Source: an uncultured Prevotellaceae bacterium (lineage in GTDB: Bacteria > Bacteroidota > Bacteroidia > Bacteroidales > Muribaculaceae). From it: DNA of 8,897 nucleotides. The position numbers and the translations under genes were made by a program. Of this stretch, positions 1 through 5,995 are shown piece by piece. The DNA is taken from NCBI GenBank assembly GCA_945645715.1, contig CALZFJ010000062.1, positions 1 through 8,897 of the forward strand, written 5' to 3'. The notes under the pieces are model-generated. The model saw nothing but the letters and a program-made list of their open reading frames with translations. It ran no database searches and was not told the origin of the DNA. Position 1 is the stretch's first letter. Each line of letters begins with the position of its first letter.

Positions 1-605
1 ATCACATTTCGCGACTGGAAATCGCGATACATGAATGTCGCCGATGAGCTTCGCAGCAGCACATCGGTGAGGCGCTGGAAATCGTCCTCAAGCTTGCCCT
101 CAAGAAAATCGAGCCCGGTAGCCTTTAGGAAACAATACTTGAAGTAGTTAAGGTCCCACATGATGGAACGGGCATCAAAGCCCGGCGAAGGATAACAATG
201 GCGGAAATCCATGCCATCGGCTCCGGCAAACTGCAAGTCGGGCAGTTTGCGTATTGTCTTTACAAGAAGGCGCTTCTCCTCGTCGCTGAAAACGCTTGTG
301 AGGCGACCCTTCTCAATCACATTGTAGAGAATGGTGTCGCCAAGGTCTTCCTGGAGGTAAGCGATATGGTCATCAGAAACAATCAGCACTTCGGGCACGG
401 GAAGATTCTTCTCCTTGAAGTGCTTTGCCATATATATGAAAGCCTCGTTCTCCTCCACCGAAGTGCCCACCACGCCAATAAGCGTAGGCTCACCCGATAG
501 GCGGAAATAGCGGCGGTTGGAGCCTGAAGAAGGCAGCTCAGTTATCTCTACGGCATCACAGCCGGTATATTTCTTATAAAGTTCGTAAAGGATTTTCGGA
601 ATCAT
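1..605 (-). CDS. APH-family phosphotransferase, AmgK-like (3' end cut by window edge)
   Basis: The gene starts with ATG at 605-603 and runs off the left edge, so only the first 201 residues are visible. They show the aminoglycoside phosphotransferase (APH/choline kinase) fold. A nucleotide-binding N-lobe carries SGSNRRYFRL at about residues 27-36. The hinge-like segment YLQEDLGD lies at 83-90. The catalytic loop YRDFQSRN at 193-200 matches the family pattern HxDxxxxN, with Asp195 as the likely base, Asn200 as a metal ligand, and Tyr in place of the usual His. The EDLGD hinge is typical of AmgK, the cytoplasmic kinase that phosphorylates N-acetylmuramate/N-acetylglucosamine at C1 in cell-wall recycling. 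From memory, Bacteroidales relatives often carry a C-terminal RapZ-like domain, which would lie outside this window. The gene has its own 180-base upstream region with a promoter element. The family assignment is firm; the sugar substrate is an inference. Confidence 0.85.
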   Translation of the reverse strand, partial: MIPKILYELYKKYTGCDAVEITELPSSGSNRRYFRLSGEPTLIGVVGTSVEENEAFIYMAKHFKEKNLPVPEVLIVSDDHIAYLQEDLGDTILYNVIEKGRLTSVFSDEEKRLLVKTIRKLPDLQFAGADGMDFRHCYPSPGFDARSIMWDLNYFKYCFLKATGLDFLEGKLEDDFQRLTDVLLRSSSATFMYRDFQSRNV

Positions 606-677
606 GTCAAAAAAAATGTATAATCTTTTGTTTCACATGCAGTGTGAATAGTTCATCCACACCACCAATGCAATCGC

Positions 678-708
678 ATTTGCAAAAGTACACAAAAATT
701 GTGCAAAT
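678..708. repeat. Nested inverted repeats around the -7 element
   Basis: Outer arms ATTTGCA (678-684) and TGCAAAT (702-708) form a 7-base inverted repeat with a 17-base spacer. Inside it, CACAA (691-695) and TTGTG (699-703) form a second, tighter palindrome with a 3-base centre, directly upstream of the -7 element on the minus strand. This arrangement would suit a repressor or activator site for the kinase gene. AT-rich intergenic DNA also produces such repeats by chance. Confidence 0.3.
683..690 (-). promoter_or_regulatory. Bacteroidetes-type -7 promoter element for the APH-like kinase gene
   Basis: On the minus strand these bases read TACTTTTG, an exact match to the Bacteroidetes -7 consensus TAnnTTTG. 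It sits 77 bases upstream of the kinase start codon, which implies a leader of about 70 bases. No good TTTG -33 box is present; a weak TTCG lies about 18 bases upstream. The match is seen directly; promoter activity is inferred. Confidence 0.4.
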
Positions 709-785
709 CGAAAGCAGAGTGCCAAAAATTTATTTTTGAGCCCTATGCTGAGATGCCGCCAATTTTATCCAAAAATACTGTTACA

Positions 786-1892
786 TCAGTCTTCCTTTGG
801 CTTCTCAGCGTGTTCCTGACGGTTGCGGCGGGGGATTATGTATTCGTTGTAGTAGGAAATGATGAGTGTGGTGAGTGGAAGTGCCACAATCAAGCCGATG
901 AAGCCGAGCAAGGCTCCCCAAATCGAGAGCGACAGGAGCATAATGGCAGGATTAAGCCCCATGGATTTACCCATTATCTTGGGCGTGAGGAAGAGGTCTT
1001 GCGTGGCTTGCACCACAATATACACCAGTGACATCCACCCTACCATCTCCCAGAAGCTGCCACCGGTCGATACCGAGCTTACCAGGCACAGAAGCGTGGC
1101 AATGGGTATCGACACGAGCTGCAAATAGGGAACCATATTGAGCAATCCTATAAACAGCCCAAGCAATATGCCCATAGGCAGACCCATGATGGTGAAACCT
1201 ATGGCAAAAAGCACTCCCACGATAGAGGCAATGAGTGCCTGACCACGGAAATAATGGTTCATGCTCGTCTTCATGTCGCTGAAAAGGCGGAAAGTGACTT
1301 TGCGGTACTTCGACGGCACCGCCATCTTGAATCCGTTCATTATCTTGTCGTAATCCACAAGAATGAAGATGATATACATCAGCACCAGCACCCAGCTGCA
1401 CATAGCGAGAATAAGGCTCACGGTGCCGTTCACGAAGTTCCACGTCTGGTTTGCGGCTTCGGTGAGCAGACTTATCCACTGCTCGCGCGTGAGTAGCGAC
1501 CGGATAAAGTCGAGGTCGATATACTGCTTCACAAACTCATGGATTGCCGCCGGAAGATAAGGCACATTGAGCTGCGACTGCACATACTCGGTGAGCATCA
1601 CCACCATGCGGTGCGACTCATCGTAGAGATAGGGAATGAGCAGCCACAACGCTCCTGTCACCACAAGTGCCAGCTCAAAGAGCGTGATGATTGTGGGCAG
1701 TGTGCGGCCCTTGAAGCGCATCACCCGCTTGTTCCACTCCACAAGCGGATTAATCATATAGGCAACCAGGCACGCCACCGCAAACGGCAGCAACACCCCC
1801 TTGAGATAGTTGAGAAGCCAAAGAATAGCTCCTATAACCGCCAGTCCAATCGCCAGCCGCACTATACGGTCGAGCGTAAATTCCTTCCTCAT
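786..1892 (-). CDS. AI-2E/PerM (YdiK) family membrane transporter
   Basis: This is a polytopic inner-membrane protein of the AI-2E transporter superfamily (PF01594), about 368 residues from the chosen start, close to family length. Two N-terminal hydrophobic helices (about residues 12-47) are followed by a helix near 70-88. A soluble middle part follows, then a helix around VLVLMYIIFILVDYDK. The C-terminal half holds the hallmark stretches YFRGQALIASIVG, GLFIGLLNMVPYL, LTPKIMGKSMGLNP and GFIGLIVALPLT. Members export small molecules or ions; the quorum-sensing name comes from one homologue and should not be taken literally. The reading frame is open up to an ATG at 1946. I prefer 1892 because GAGG lies 11 bases upstream, the protein then begins MRKEFTLDRIVRL as typical homologues do, and the likely promoter at 1966-1973 would leave almost no leader for 1946. 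ATG at 1901 is another option. The gene stands alone between the SDR cluster and the kinase gene. Confidence 0.93.
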   Translation of the reverse strand: MRKEFTLDRIVRLAIGLAVIGAILWLLNYLKGVLLPFAVACLVAYMINPLVEWNKRVMRFKGRTLPTIITLFELALVVTGALWLLIPYLYDESHRMVVMLTEYVQSQLNVPYLPAAIHEFVKQYIDLDFIRSLLTREQWISLLTEAANQTWNFVNGTVSLILAMCSWVLVLMYIIFILVDYDKIMNGFKMAVPSKYRKVTFRLFSDMKTSMNHYFRGQALIASIVGVLFAIGFTIMGLPMGILLGLFIGLLNMVPYLQLVSIPIATLLCLVSSVSTGGSFWEMVGWMSLVYIVVQATQDLFLTPKIMGKSMGLNPAIMLLSLSIWGALLGFIGLIVALPLTTLIISYYNEYIIPRRNRQEHAEKPKED

Positions 1893-1965
1893 ATATTCCA
1901 TAACCTCACTGATTTTTAAGTTGTTGGCACTATCGCCGCCACACAAAGTGAAGCAACTGTGTGTG

Positions 1966-1973
1966 CAAATTTA
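1966..1973 (-). promoter_or_regulatory. -7 promoter element for the AI-2E family gene
   Basis: The minus strand reads TAAATTTG, an exact TAnnTTTG match. A -33 box is weak: TTTA or TTG sequences occur at imperfect spacing upstream. Transcription would start near 1955-1960, giving a leader of about 65 bases to the ATG at 1892. This supports the downstream start over 1946. Confidence 0.42.
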
Positions 1974-2038
1974 CAGAATATCCAATAAATCTGCACCCAA
2001 TCAATTAAAAAAATGTGAATTTCAATGAAAAATAAATT

Positions 2039-2064
2039 TTTACGCTTTATTTGTATCGCGTAAA
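2039..2064 (-). terminator. Terminator-like inverted repeat after the SDR cluster
   Basis: TTTACGC (2039-2045) and GCGTAAA (2058-2064) form a perfect 7-base-pair stem around a 12-base loop. On the minus strand the stem is followed at once by a T-rich run (TTTATTTTT within 2028-2038). It lies about 40 bases beyond the stop codon of the second SDR gene and before the AI-2E promoter element. This is where a terminator for the steroid-type cluster is expected. The stem is short and the loop long, so termination strength is uncertain. Confidence 0.45.
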
Positions 2065-2104
2065 TCACGTCACGCTTTTTTACCCAATACCTGCTCCGTA
2101 AGGT

Positions 2105-2941
2105 TTAGCTGAGGTGGAGGAGGCGGTGGGTGGCGGCTATGAACGCAGGGCGACTTGGTGCATCGCTACGGCGTAGGTCACCTGCCATGGTGTGTGGCTT
2201 GTGGGTGTGCTTGAATATCATTCCTGTGAGGTCGCTGCCAAAGGCTGAGAGCATTGACGATGCTCCTGTAGCAGGACTGCTCATGAACGGACGGGCAATG
2301 ACATTGGCAAGCGGGTCGTACCATCGCTGCATCGTAATCATATTGGTATCCACCACACCGGGGTCGGCACAGTTCACACGAATTCTGCGGCTCGACACTT
2401 GCTCGCTCAGCCACAGCGCATAGTGCGTGAGTGCGAGCTTGGTGCGGCCGTAGGTGCCAAGCTGCGAGAATTTTGCCTCGGGTTCGTGAAGAATCTCCTC
2501 GGAGAGCCTGTGCAGCTTTCGTGTGATAGAGGTGGTGAATGTGATGCACCCTCCATCGGCGACAAGCGGCAGCAAGCGGTGAGTGATAAGCACCGGTGCC
2601 AGATAGTTCACCGCCAACGACTGCTCAAAGCCATCGGCAGTGAGGCTGCGATAGCGGCACATCACCCCGGCATTGTGCAGAATGGCAGCAATGGGACGGT
2701 TGAGCGCAATGATGCGGTTACAGAAGTCGCTAATGGAATCGAGCGAGTCGAGCGACACCTTCGCCACAATCACATCGCCACATCCCGGCACAGCAAGCAG
2801 CTCACGGCGCAGTTCCTCGGCACGCGCAGTGTTGCGGCAGGCAAGCACAATGTTACAGCCCCGGGCAGCAAGAGCGCGGGCAATTTCCTTTCCTATCGAA
2901 CCGGTGGCGCCGGTCACTATGCAAAGTCCTTGGGTAGCCAT
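2105..2941 (-). CDS. Short-chain dehydrogenase/reductase (SDR), second in cluster; candidate hydroxysteroid dehydrogenase
   Basis: This 278-residue NAD(P)-dependent SDR has the cofactor motif TGATGSIG at 10-17, HNAG at 89-92 in place of NNAG, catalytic Ser138, and YGRTK with Tyr164 and Lys168. The post-catalytic segment is ADPGVVDTNM at 192-201. The HNAG motif and PGVVDT segment resemble the retinol-dehydrogenase-like branch, which acts on lipophilic alcohols and ketones. Arg35 after the second strand (ACRN) suggests preference for NADP(H), a common SDR rule. It starts 6 bases after the stop of the first SDR and is almost certainly cotranscribed with it. From context it could oxidise or reduce the 3-hydroxy/3-keto group, or another ring position, of a steroid or bile acid. 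Substrate and stereochemistry cannot be read from sequence. SDR assignment is secure; the steroid role is inference. Confidence 0.92.
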   Translation of the reverse strand: MATQGLCIVTGATGSIGKEIARALAARGCNIVLACRNTARAEELRRELLAVPGCGDVIVAKVSLDSLDSISDFCNRIIALNRPIAAILHNAGVMCRYRSLTADGFEQSLAVNYLAPVLITHRLLPLVADGGCITFTTSITRKLHRLSEEILHEPEAKFSQLGTYGRTKLALTHYALWLSEQVSSRRIRVNCADPGVVDTNMITMQRWYDPLANVIARPFMSSPATGASSMLSAFGSDLTGMIFKHTHKPHTMAGDLRRSDAPSRPAFIAATHRLLHLS

Positions 2942-2947
2942 GGTGAG

Positions 2948-3769
2948 TTATCGTGTTATGTTTTTGTCGAGAAGCTGGTGCTTCACCTGCACACACACGC
3001 AGGTGGGCAGATTGTTCACAGCCACAATGGCAATGCGGTTGAGAAGTCCGTTGATATACTGCTTGCGGCGGTTAAACATGCGGCGCAGTGCATTGCGTGC
3101 AAATCGCTGCGGAGTGGTGAGCGCACCTATGTTCACAGCAAGCTTGCGCAACTTGGGCGAGAGTCCGAACAGCTCGGTGGAGATGCCTCCCGGGCAAGCC
3201 ACCGTGACCGAAATGCCATAGTCCTTCAATTCGAGATACATCGAGCGCGAAAGCACGCGGATATAAGCCTTTGTGGCAGCATAGGCGCCTATGCCGGGCA
3301 TTGGCATCCAGCAGCACATCGAAGCCATATTGAAAATATAGCCCTTGCAGCCACGCTCAAGCATATCACGGGCAAAAGTGCGGCACAGCCGGGTCACCGA
3401 GCGCACGTGAAGATCTACAAAGAGGTCAAGTCGCTCCGGCTTCATGTCGGTAATCTTCATGAAATTGAAGATTCCGGCATTGTTGATGAGAATATCCACT
3501 TCAATACCGTGCTTTTTGCAGTATTCGAGCAGCCACTCGTCAGCATCGGCTTCGGCAAGGTTCTTAAATACAGGCTCGAAGCGGAGCGATGGATACTGCT
3601 GTCGCAACTCGGCAGCTACGGCTTCGAGCTGCTCTTGCTGGTTGCTCACAAGCACCACATTGATGCCCTTTTCGGCGAGGGCACGGCTAAATTCGAGTCC
3701 GATTCCCGATGAAGCCCCGGTGACTATCGCCGTAGCTCCAACGGGTATTTTTTTATTGAAAATGCACAT
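2948..3769 (-). CDS. Short-chain dehydrogenase/reductase (SDR), first in cluster; candidate 3-hydroxysteroid dehydrogenase
   Basis: This 273-residue classical-type SDR has TGASSGIG at 17-24, NNAG at 96-99, catalytic Ser150, and YAATK with Tyr163 and Lys167. The segment CPGGISTEL at 192-200 follows the active site. The N-terminal part resembles the DltE/YqjQ-like and 17-beta-HSD12-like SDR branch. It is distinctly different from its neighbour, so the pair is not a recent tandem duplication. Beyond the Rossmann core, the C-terminal tail (about 215-273) is basic and then hydrophobic (NRIAIVAVNNL), which may contact the membrane or the substrate. The gene follows the flavin reductase gene by 74 bases that include a heptamer repeat tract, and precedes the second SDR by 6 bases. 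By analogy with 5AR/5BR/3-beta-HSDH clusters of gut Bacteroidales it is a candidate for reducing 3-oxo steroids or bile acids to the 3-hydroxy form. That role is inferred from context. Confidence 0.92.
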   Translation of the reverse strand: MCIFNKKIPVGATAIVTGASSGIGLEFSRALAEKGINVVLVSNQQEQLEAVAAELRQQYPSLRFEPVFKNLAEADADEWLLEYCKKHGIEVDILINNAGIFNFMKITDMKPERLDLFVDLHVRSVTRLCRTFARDMLERGCKGYIFNMASMCCWMPMPGIGAYAATKAYIRVLSRSMYLELKDYGISVTVACPGGISTELFGLSPKLRKLAVNIGALTTPQRFARNALRRMFNRRKQYINGLLNRIAIVAVNNLPTCVCVQVKHQLLDKNITR

Positions 3770-3780
3770 AGTCTGTTATT

Positions 3781-3822
3781 AGGTAAGAGGTGAGAGGTAA
3801 GGGGTAAGAGGTGAGGGGTGAG
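3781..3822. repeat. Six tandem heptamers, consensus RGGTRAG
   Basis: Six uninterrupted 7-base units (AGGTAAG, AGGTGAG and GGGTRAG variants) run in perfect phase and fill over half of the gap between the flavin reductase and the first SDR gene. In the mRNA this tract is a pyrimidine-rich CTYACCY repeat with no G. It ends about 11 bases upstream of the SDR start codon. The array could change copy number by slippage and so alter spacing or translation. Confidence 0.8.
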
Positions 3823-3843
3823 AGAGTCCTACCCAACTGGGGC

Positions 3844-5076
3844 TTATTTCCGGCGCTTTTTGATGCGCTCTATCTCACGCTGCATGCAGGGCGGAATGTC
3901 GGTGCGATGCTTGTGGCACGACATTTCGAGGGTGTACATTCGCGCGATGCAATAGTTCACGTGGTCGCAGCCGCAACGCTCCTCACCCCGGCGCAAGCGA
4001 TTCACAAAATCAGGTTCATTCACAAGGGCGCGAGCCATCTGCACAGCCTCAAAGCCACTATTGAGCACCTTCTCAATGCCAGTGCGCGACACGCAGCCTC
4101 CCACATATATGAGCGGCAACTTCACCTGACGGCGCACCTCAAGTGCATCATCAAGGAAGTAAAGGTCCTTGTAAGGTTCATTCTTGATCATATATTTGCC
4201 CACGGCACGCACACCCCACTTGAGCCACCAGCACTTCATGTAGCCGGTCATAGTGGTGATAGGCATTTCGCCGCGCATCACATACATGGGAGCCTTGCTC
4301 ACGAAGCCTCCACTGAGCACAAGAGCGTCCATGCCGAGCTTTTCAAGCTCGCGGGCAATCACGATGCCTTCCTCAAGTCCGTTTCCACCCTTGAAGCCAT
4401 CGCGCATATTCGTCTTTGCCACCACGGCAATCTTGCCGTCGGCAGCACGCATCACCTCCTCCATGCACAGGCGCATGAAGTTCATGCGGTTGTCGAGCGA
4501 GCCGCCCCATGAGTCGCGGCGCTTGTTGGTGTAAGGCGAGAGGAACTGGCTGATGAGGTAGCCATGTCCGGCATGAATCTCCACACAGTCAAATCCGGCA
4601 TCAATGGCAAGGCGCACAGCATTTCCAAAGTCACGCGCCACCTCGTGAATCTCGTCCTCGGTCATTCCATGAACGAAAGTGGGCGAATAGAGATTGAAGC
4701 CGGTTGAAGCCGAAATCGGGGTACGTCCGGCAGTGCGTTTGTGCGACATATTTCCGCAGTGCCCGAGCTGAATCGAAGCCTTTGCCCCCTCGGCATGGAT
4801 AGCATCGGTGAGCTTGCGCAGCTCGCCCACTATCTCAGGTCGCATCCACAGCTGGTTTTCAAACGACAGTCCGCTGCGATTCACCGAGGCGTATGCCACG
4901 GTAGTCATTCCGATGCCTCCGCGAGCCACCGAGGTGTGATAGTCGAAGAGCATCGGCGATGGATTGTTGTTGAAACACATATTTTCAAACGCTGCCGAGC
5001 GAATAGTGCGGTTGCGCAACTCGATTGGTCCGATTTTAGCAGGCGTGAAGATTATGGAATTTTCAGGATTATTCAT
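3844..5076 (-). CDS. NADH:flavin oxidoreductase, Old Yellow Enzyme family; candidate 5-beta-reductase
   Basis: This 410-residue FMN-binding TIM-barrel enzyme shows family landmarks in order: RNRTIRSAAFE at 21-31, QLGHCG at 103-108, and HAGHGYL at 168-174 with probable proton donor Tyr173. QFLSPYTNKRRDSWGGS lies at 177-193, and the phosphate-binding VGG with ARALVNEP at 325-354. It lacks the C-terminal FAD/NAD(P)H domain of the longer BaiCD, BaiH and 2,4-dienoyl-CoA reductase enzymes, so it must receive electrons directly or from a partner. After the barrel comes a cysteine region (C368, C370, C376, C387) where relatives bind a 4Fe-4S cluster; Val373 sits where a cysteine would be expected. 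The neighbouring 5-alpha-reductase and SDRs suggest it reduces the delta-4 bond of 3-oxo-delta-4 steroids or bile acids from the beta face. A purine-rich AAGGAA abuts the start codon. The family is certain; the substrate is inferred. Confidence 0.93.
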   Translation of the reverse strand: MNNPENSIIFTPAKIGPIELRNRTIRSAAFENMCFNNNPSPMLFDYHTSVARGGIGMTTVAYASVNRSGLSFENQLWMRPEIVGELRKLTDAIHAEGAKASIQLGHCGNMSHKRTAGRTPISASTGFNLYSPTFVHGMTEDEIHEVARDFGNAVRLAIDAGFDCVEIHAGHGYLISQFLSPYTNKRRDSWGGSLDNRMNFMRLCMEEVMRAADGKIAVVAKTNMRDGFKGGNGLEEGIVIARELEKLGMDALVLSGGFVSKAPMYVMRGEMPITTMTGYMKCWWLKWGVRAVGKYMIKNEPYKDLYFLDDALEVRRQVKLPLIYVGGCVSRTGIEKVLNSGFEAVQMARALVNEPDFVNRLRRGEERCGCDHVNYCIARMYTLEMSCHKHRTDIPPCMQREIERIKKRRK

Positions 5077-5127
5077 TTCCTTGATATTTTTATGTGTGAA
5101 ACTAATCGTTTTTATAATAGCAGAAAG

Positions 5128-5153
5128 CCCCTACACCTTAGTAGATGAAGGGG
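5128..5153 (-). other. Possible hairpin at the end of the 5-alpha-reductase gene
   Basis: On the minus strand CCCC, a short bulge and CTAC can pair with GTAGGGG across a 6-base loop. The structure includes the stop codon at 5138-5140. No strong T-run follows, so it is not a classical terminator. It could stabilise mRNA or lower read-through into the flavin reductase gene. The pairing is short and this reading is tentative. Confidence 0.25.
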
Positions 5154-5923
5154 ATAATGCGCTTTAGGTGAAGGTCGGTAAACTCCTTACCGAACTCCTC
5201 GGCATAGCGGCGGTGTATTTTGCGTGCACGCGGTGCAAGATTGGCAAAAGTCCATATCGCAAACACGGCTCCGGCAGCCGACCATGTGAGCACGGCAAAG
5301 CCCACCCACTCCAGAAACTCGCCGAAATAGTTGGCTGAAGATACATAGCGGAACATTCCACCGCGCGGAATGTAGTGGCGTGTGTCGCCCGGATTGCGCA
5401 GGTTGCGAATGATGTTGTCGCTATTGAGATTTATCGCAAATCCGGCTGCAAAGATTGCCAGTCCGGCGATGAATTGCGGGGTGAAGAGCCAATCGGGGGT
5501 GTACATATCCTCGGGAGCTACATAGAAAATCCACCCGCCTTGCATCAGCGCGTTGAGCAGATTGAAAGTGATACCCGACAGGATTATGGCAAGCGGCATT
5601 CGGCTTTTTCCCTTGATAAGCAGCGGGAAGATGAACGAACGCTGGAAATAGTGCAACTGAAACACTGCAAAGAAGATGAGAGGCACCACGGCAGTGCGTC
5701 GGTCAGAATACCACCACAACAGACACATAGCGATGAACACCGGAGCCTCCATAAGTACCCAGCCGAGCTTGTTGTTCACCGTTGGTCCCCACCTTTTGGT
5801 GTACATAATGCCATATCCGGCATCGATGAAGTGCAGTGCTACATACACCACTACTGCCACTGCCACCATCACGGCAAGCAGCGAGTTGAAATGTTCAGGT
5901 ATAAGAAAGTATGATATATCCAT
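5138..5923 (-). CDS. Steroid 5-alpha-reductase (3-oxo-5-alpha-steroid 4-dehydrogenase) family membrane protein
   Basis: This 261-residue integral membrane protein has about seven hydrophobic segments and matches the SRD5A family (PF02544) over its full length, close to the human enzymes' 254-259 residues. Residues known as catalytic in human SRD5A2 have clear counterparts: Glu59 in MEAPVF (human Glu57) and Tyr92 in LHYFQRSF (human Tyr91). The NADPH-binding C-terminal half is conserved: INLNSDNIIRNLRNPGDT at 164-181, IPRGGMFRYVSSANYFGE at 185-202, EWVGFA at 205-210, and the terminal IIPFIY. The reaction expected is NADPH-dependent reduction of the delta-4 bond of 3-oxo-delta-4 steroids or bile acids to the 5-alpha (allo) form at the membrane. 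The more distant relatives polyprenol reductase and trans-2-enoyl-CoA reductase fit less well. It is first in the four-gene cluster, 72 bases after lptC, with no clear promoter element in that gap. Confidence 0.93.
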   Translation of the reverse strand: MDISYFLIPEHFNSLLAVMVAVAVVVYVALHFIDAGYGIMYTKRWGPTVNNKLGWVLMEAPVFIAMCLLWWYSDRRTAVVPLIFFAVFQLHYFQRSFIFPLLIKGKSRMPLAIILSGITFNLLNALMQGGWIFYVAPEDMYTPDWLFTPQFIAGLAIFAAGFAINLNSDNIIRNLRNPGDTRHYIPRGGMFRYVSSANYFGEFLEWVGFAVLTWSAAGAVFAIWTFANLAPRARKIHRRYAEEFGKEFTDLHLKRIIPFIY

Positions 5924-5995
5924 GGTTTATATGTGTGAGAGAGTGTCAATGATTGTTGTTTCAAATTCTTTTTCTATGCACTGTCACCACTTGGG

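Noticed and set aside
967..1479. A 170-codon minus-strand frame inside the AI-2E family gene
   Set aside because: It is an out-of-frame shadow of a conserved membrane protein and encodes no hydrophobic or domain pattern.
786..1892. AI-2 quorum-sensing export as a function linked to the steroid-type cluster
   Set aside because: The family name derives from one homologue; members have varied or unknown substrates. A terminator-like repeat and a separate promoter element divide this gene from the cluster.
2061..2083. Second possible hairpin GCGT/ACGC followed by a T-run on the plus strand
   Set aside because: The stem is only 4 bases and no plus-strand gene needs termination there; the 7-base repeat at 2039-2064 acting on the minus strand explains the region better.
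2399..3712. A 437-codon open frame on the plus strand opposite the two SDR genes
   Set aside because: It is antisense to two genes with complete SDR motifs. Its translation is rich in His, Arg and Ala with no recognisable domain, and no promoter or Shine-Dalgarno sequence precedes it. It is a by-product of codon bias on the other strand.
3781..3822. Heptamer array considered as a CRISPR or origin-type iteron array
   Set aside because: Units are 7 bases with no spacers, there are no cas or replication genes nearby, and the array lies inside an operon-like cluster.
3811..4512. A 233-codon plus-strand frame opposite the flavin reductase gene
   Set aside because: It begins within the heptamer repeat tract and is antisense to a well-conserved OYE gene. 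Its composition is dominated by His and Ala with no family signal.
5880..5958. TTGACA and TATAAA on the minus strand upstream of the 5-alpha-reductase gene, resembling a sigma-70 promoter
   Set aside because: The spacing is about 12 bases rather than 16-18, and Bacteroidetes housekeeping promoters use the TTTG/TAnnTTTG pattern instead.
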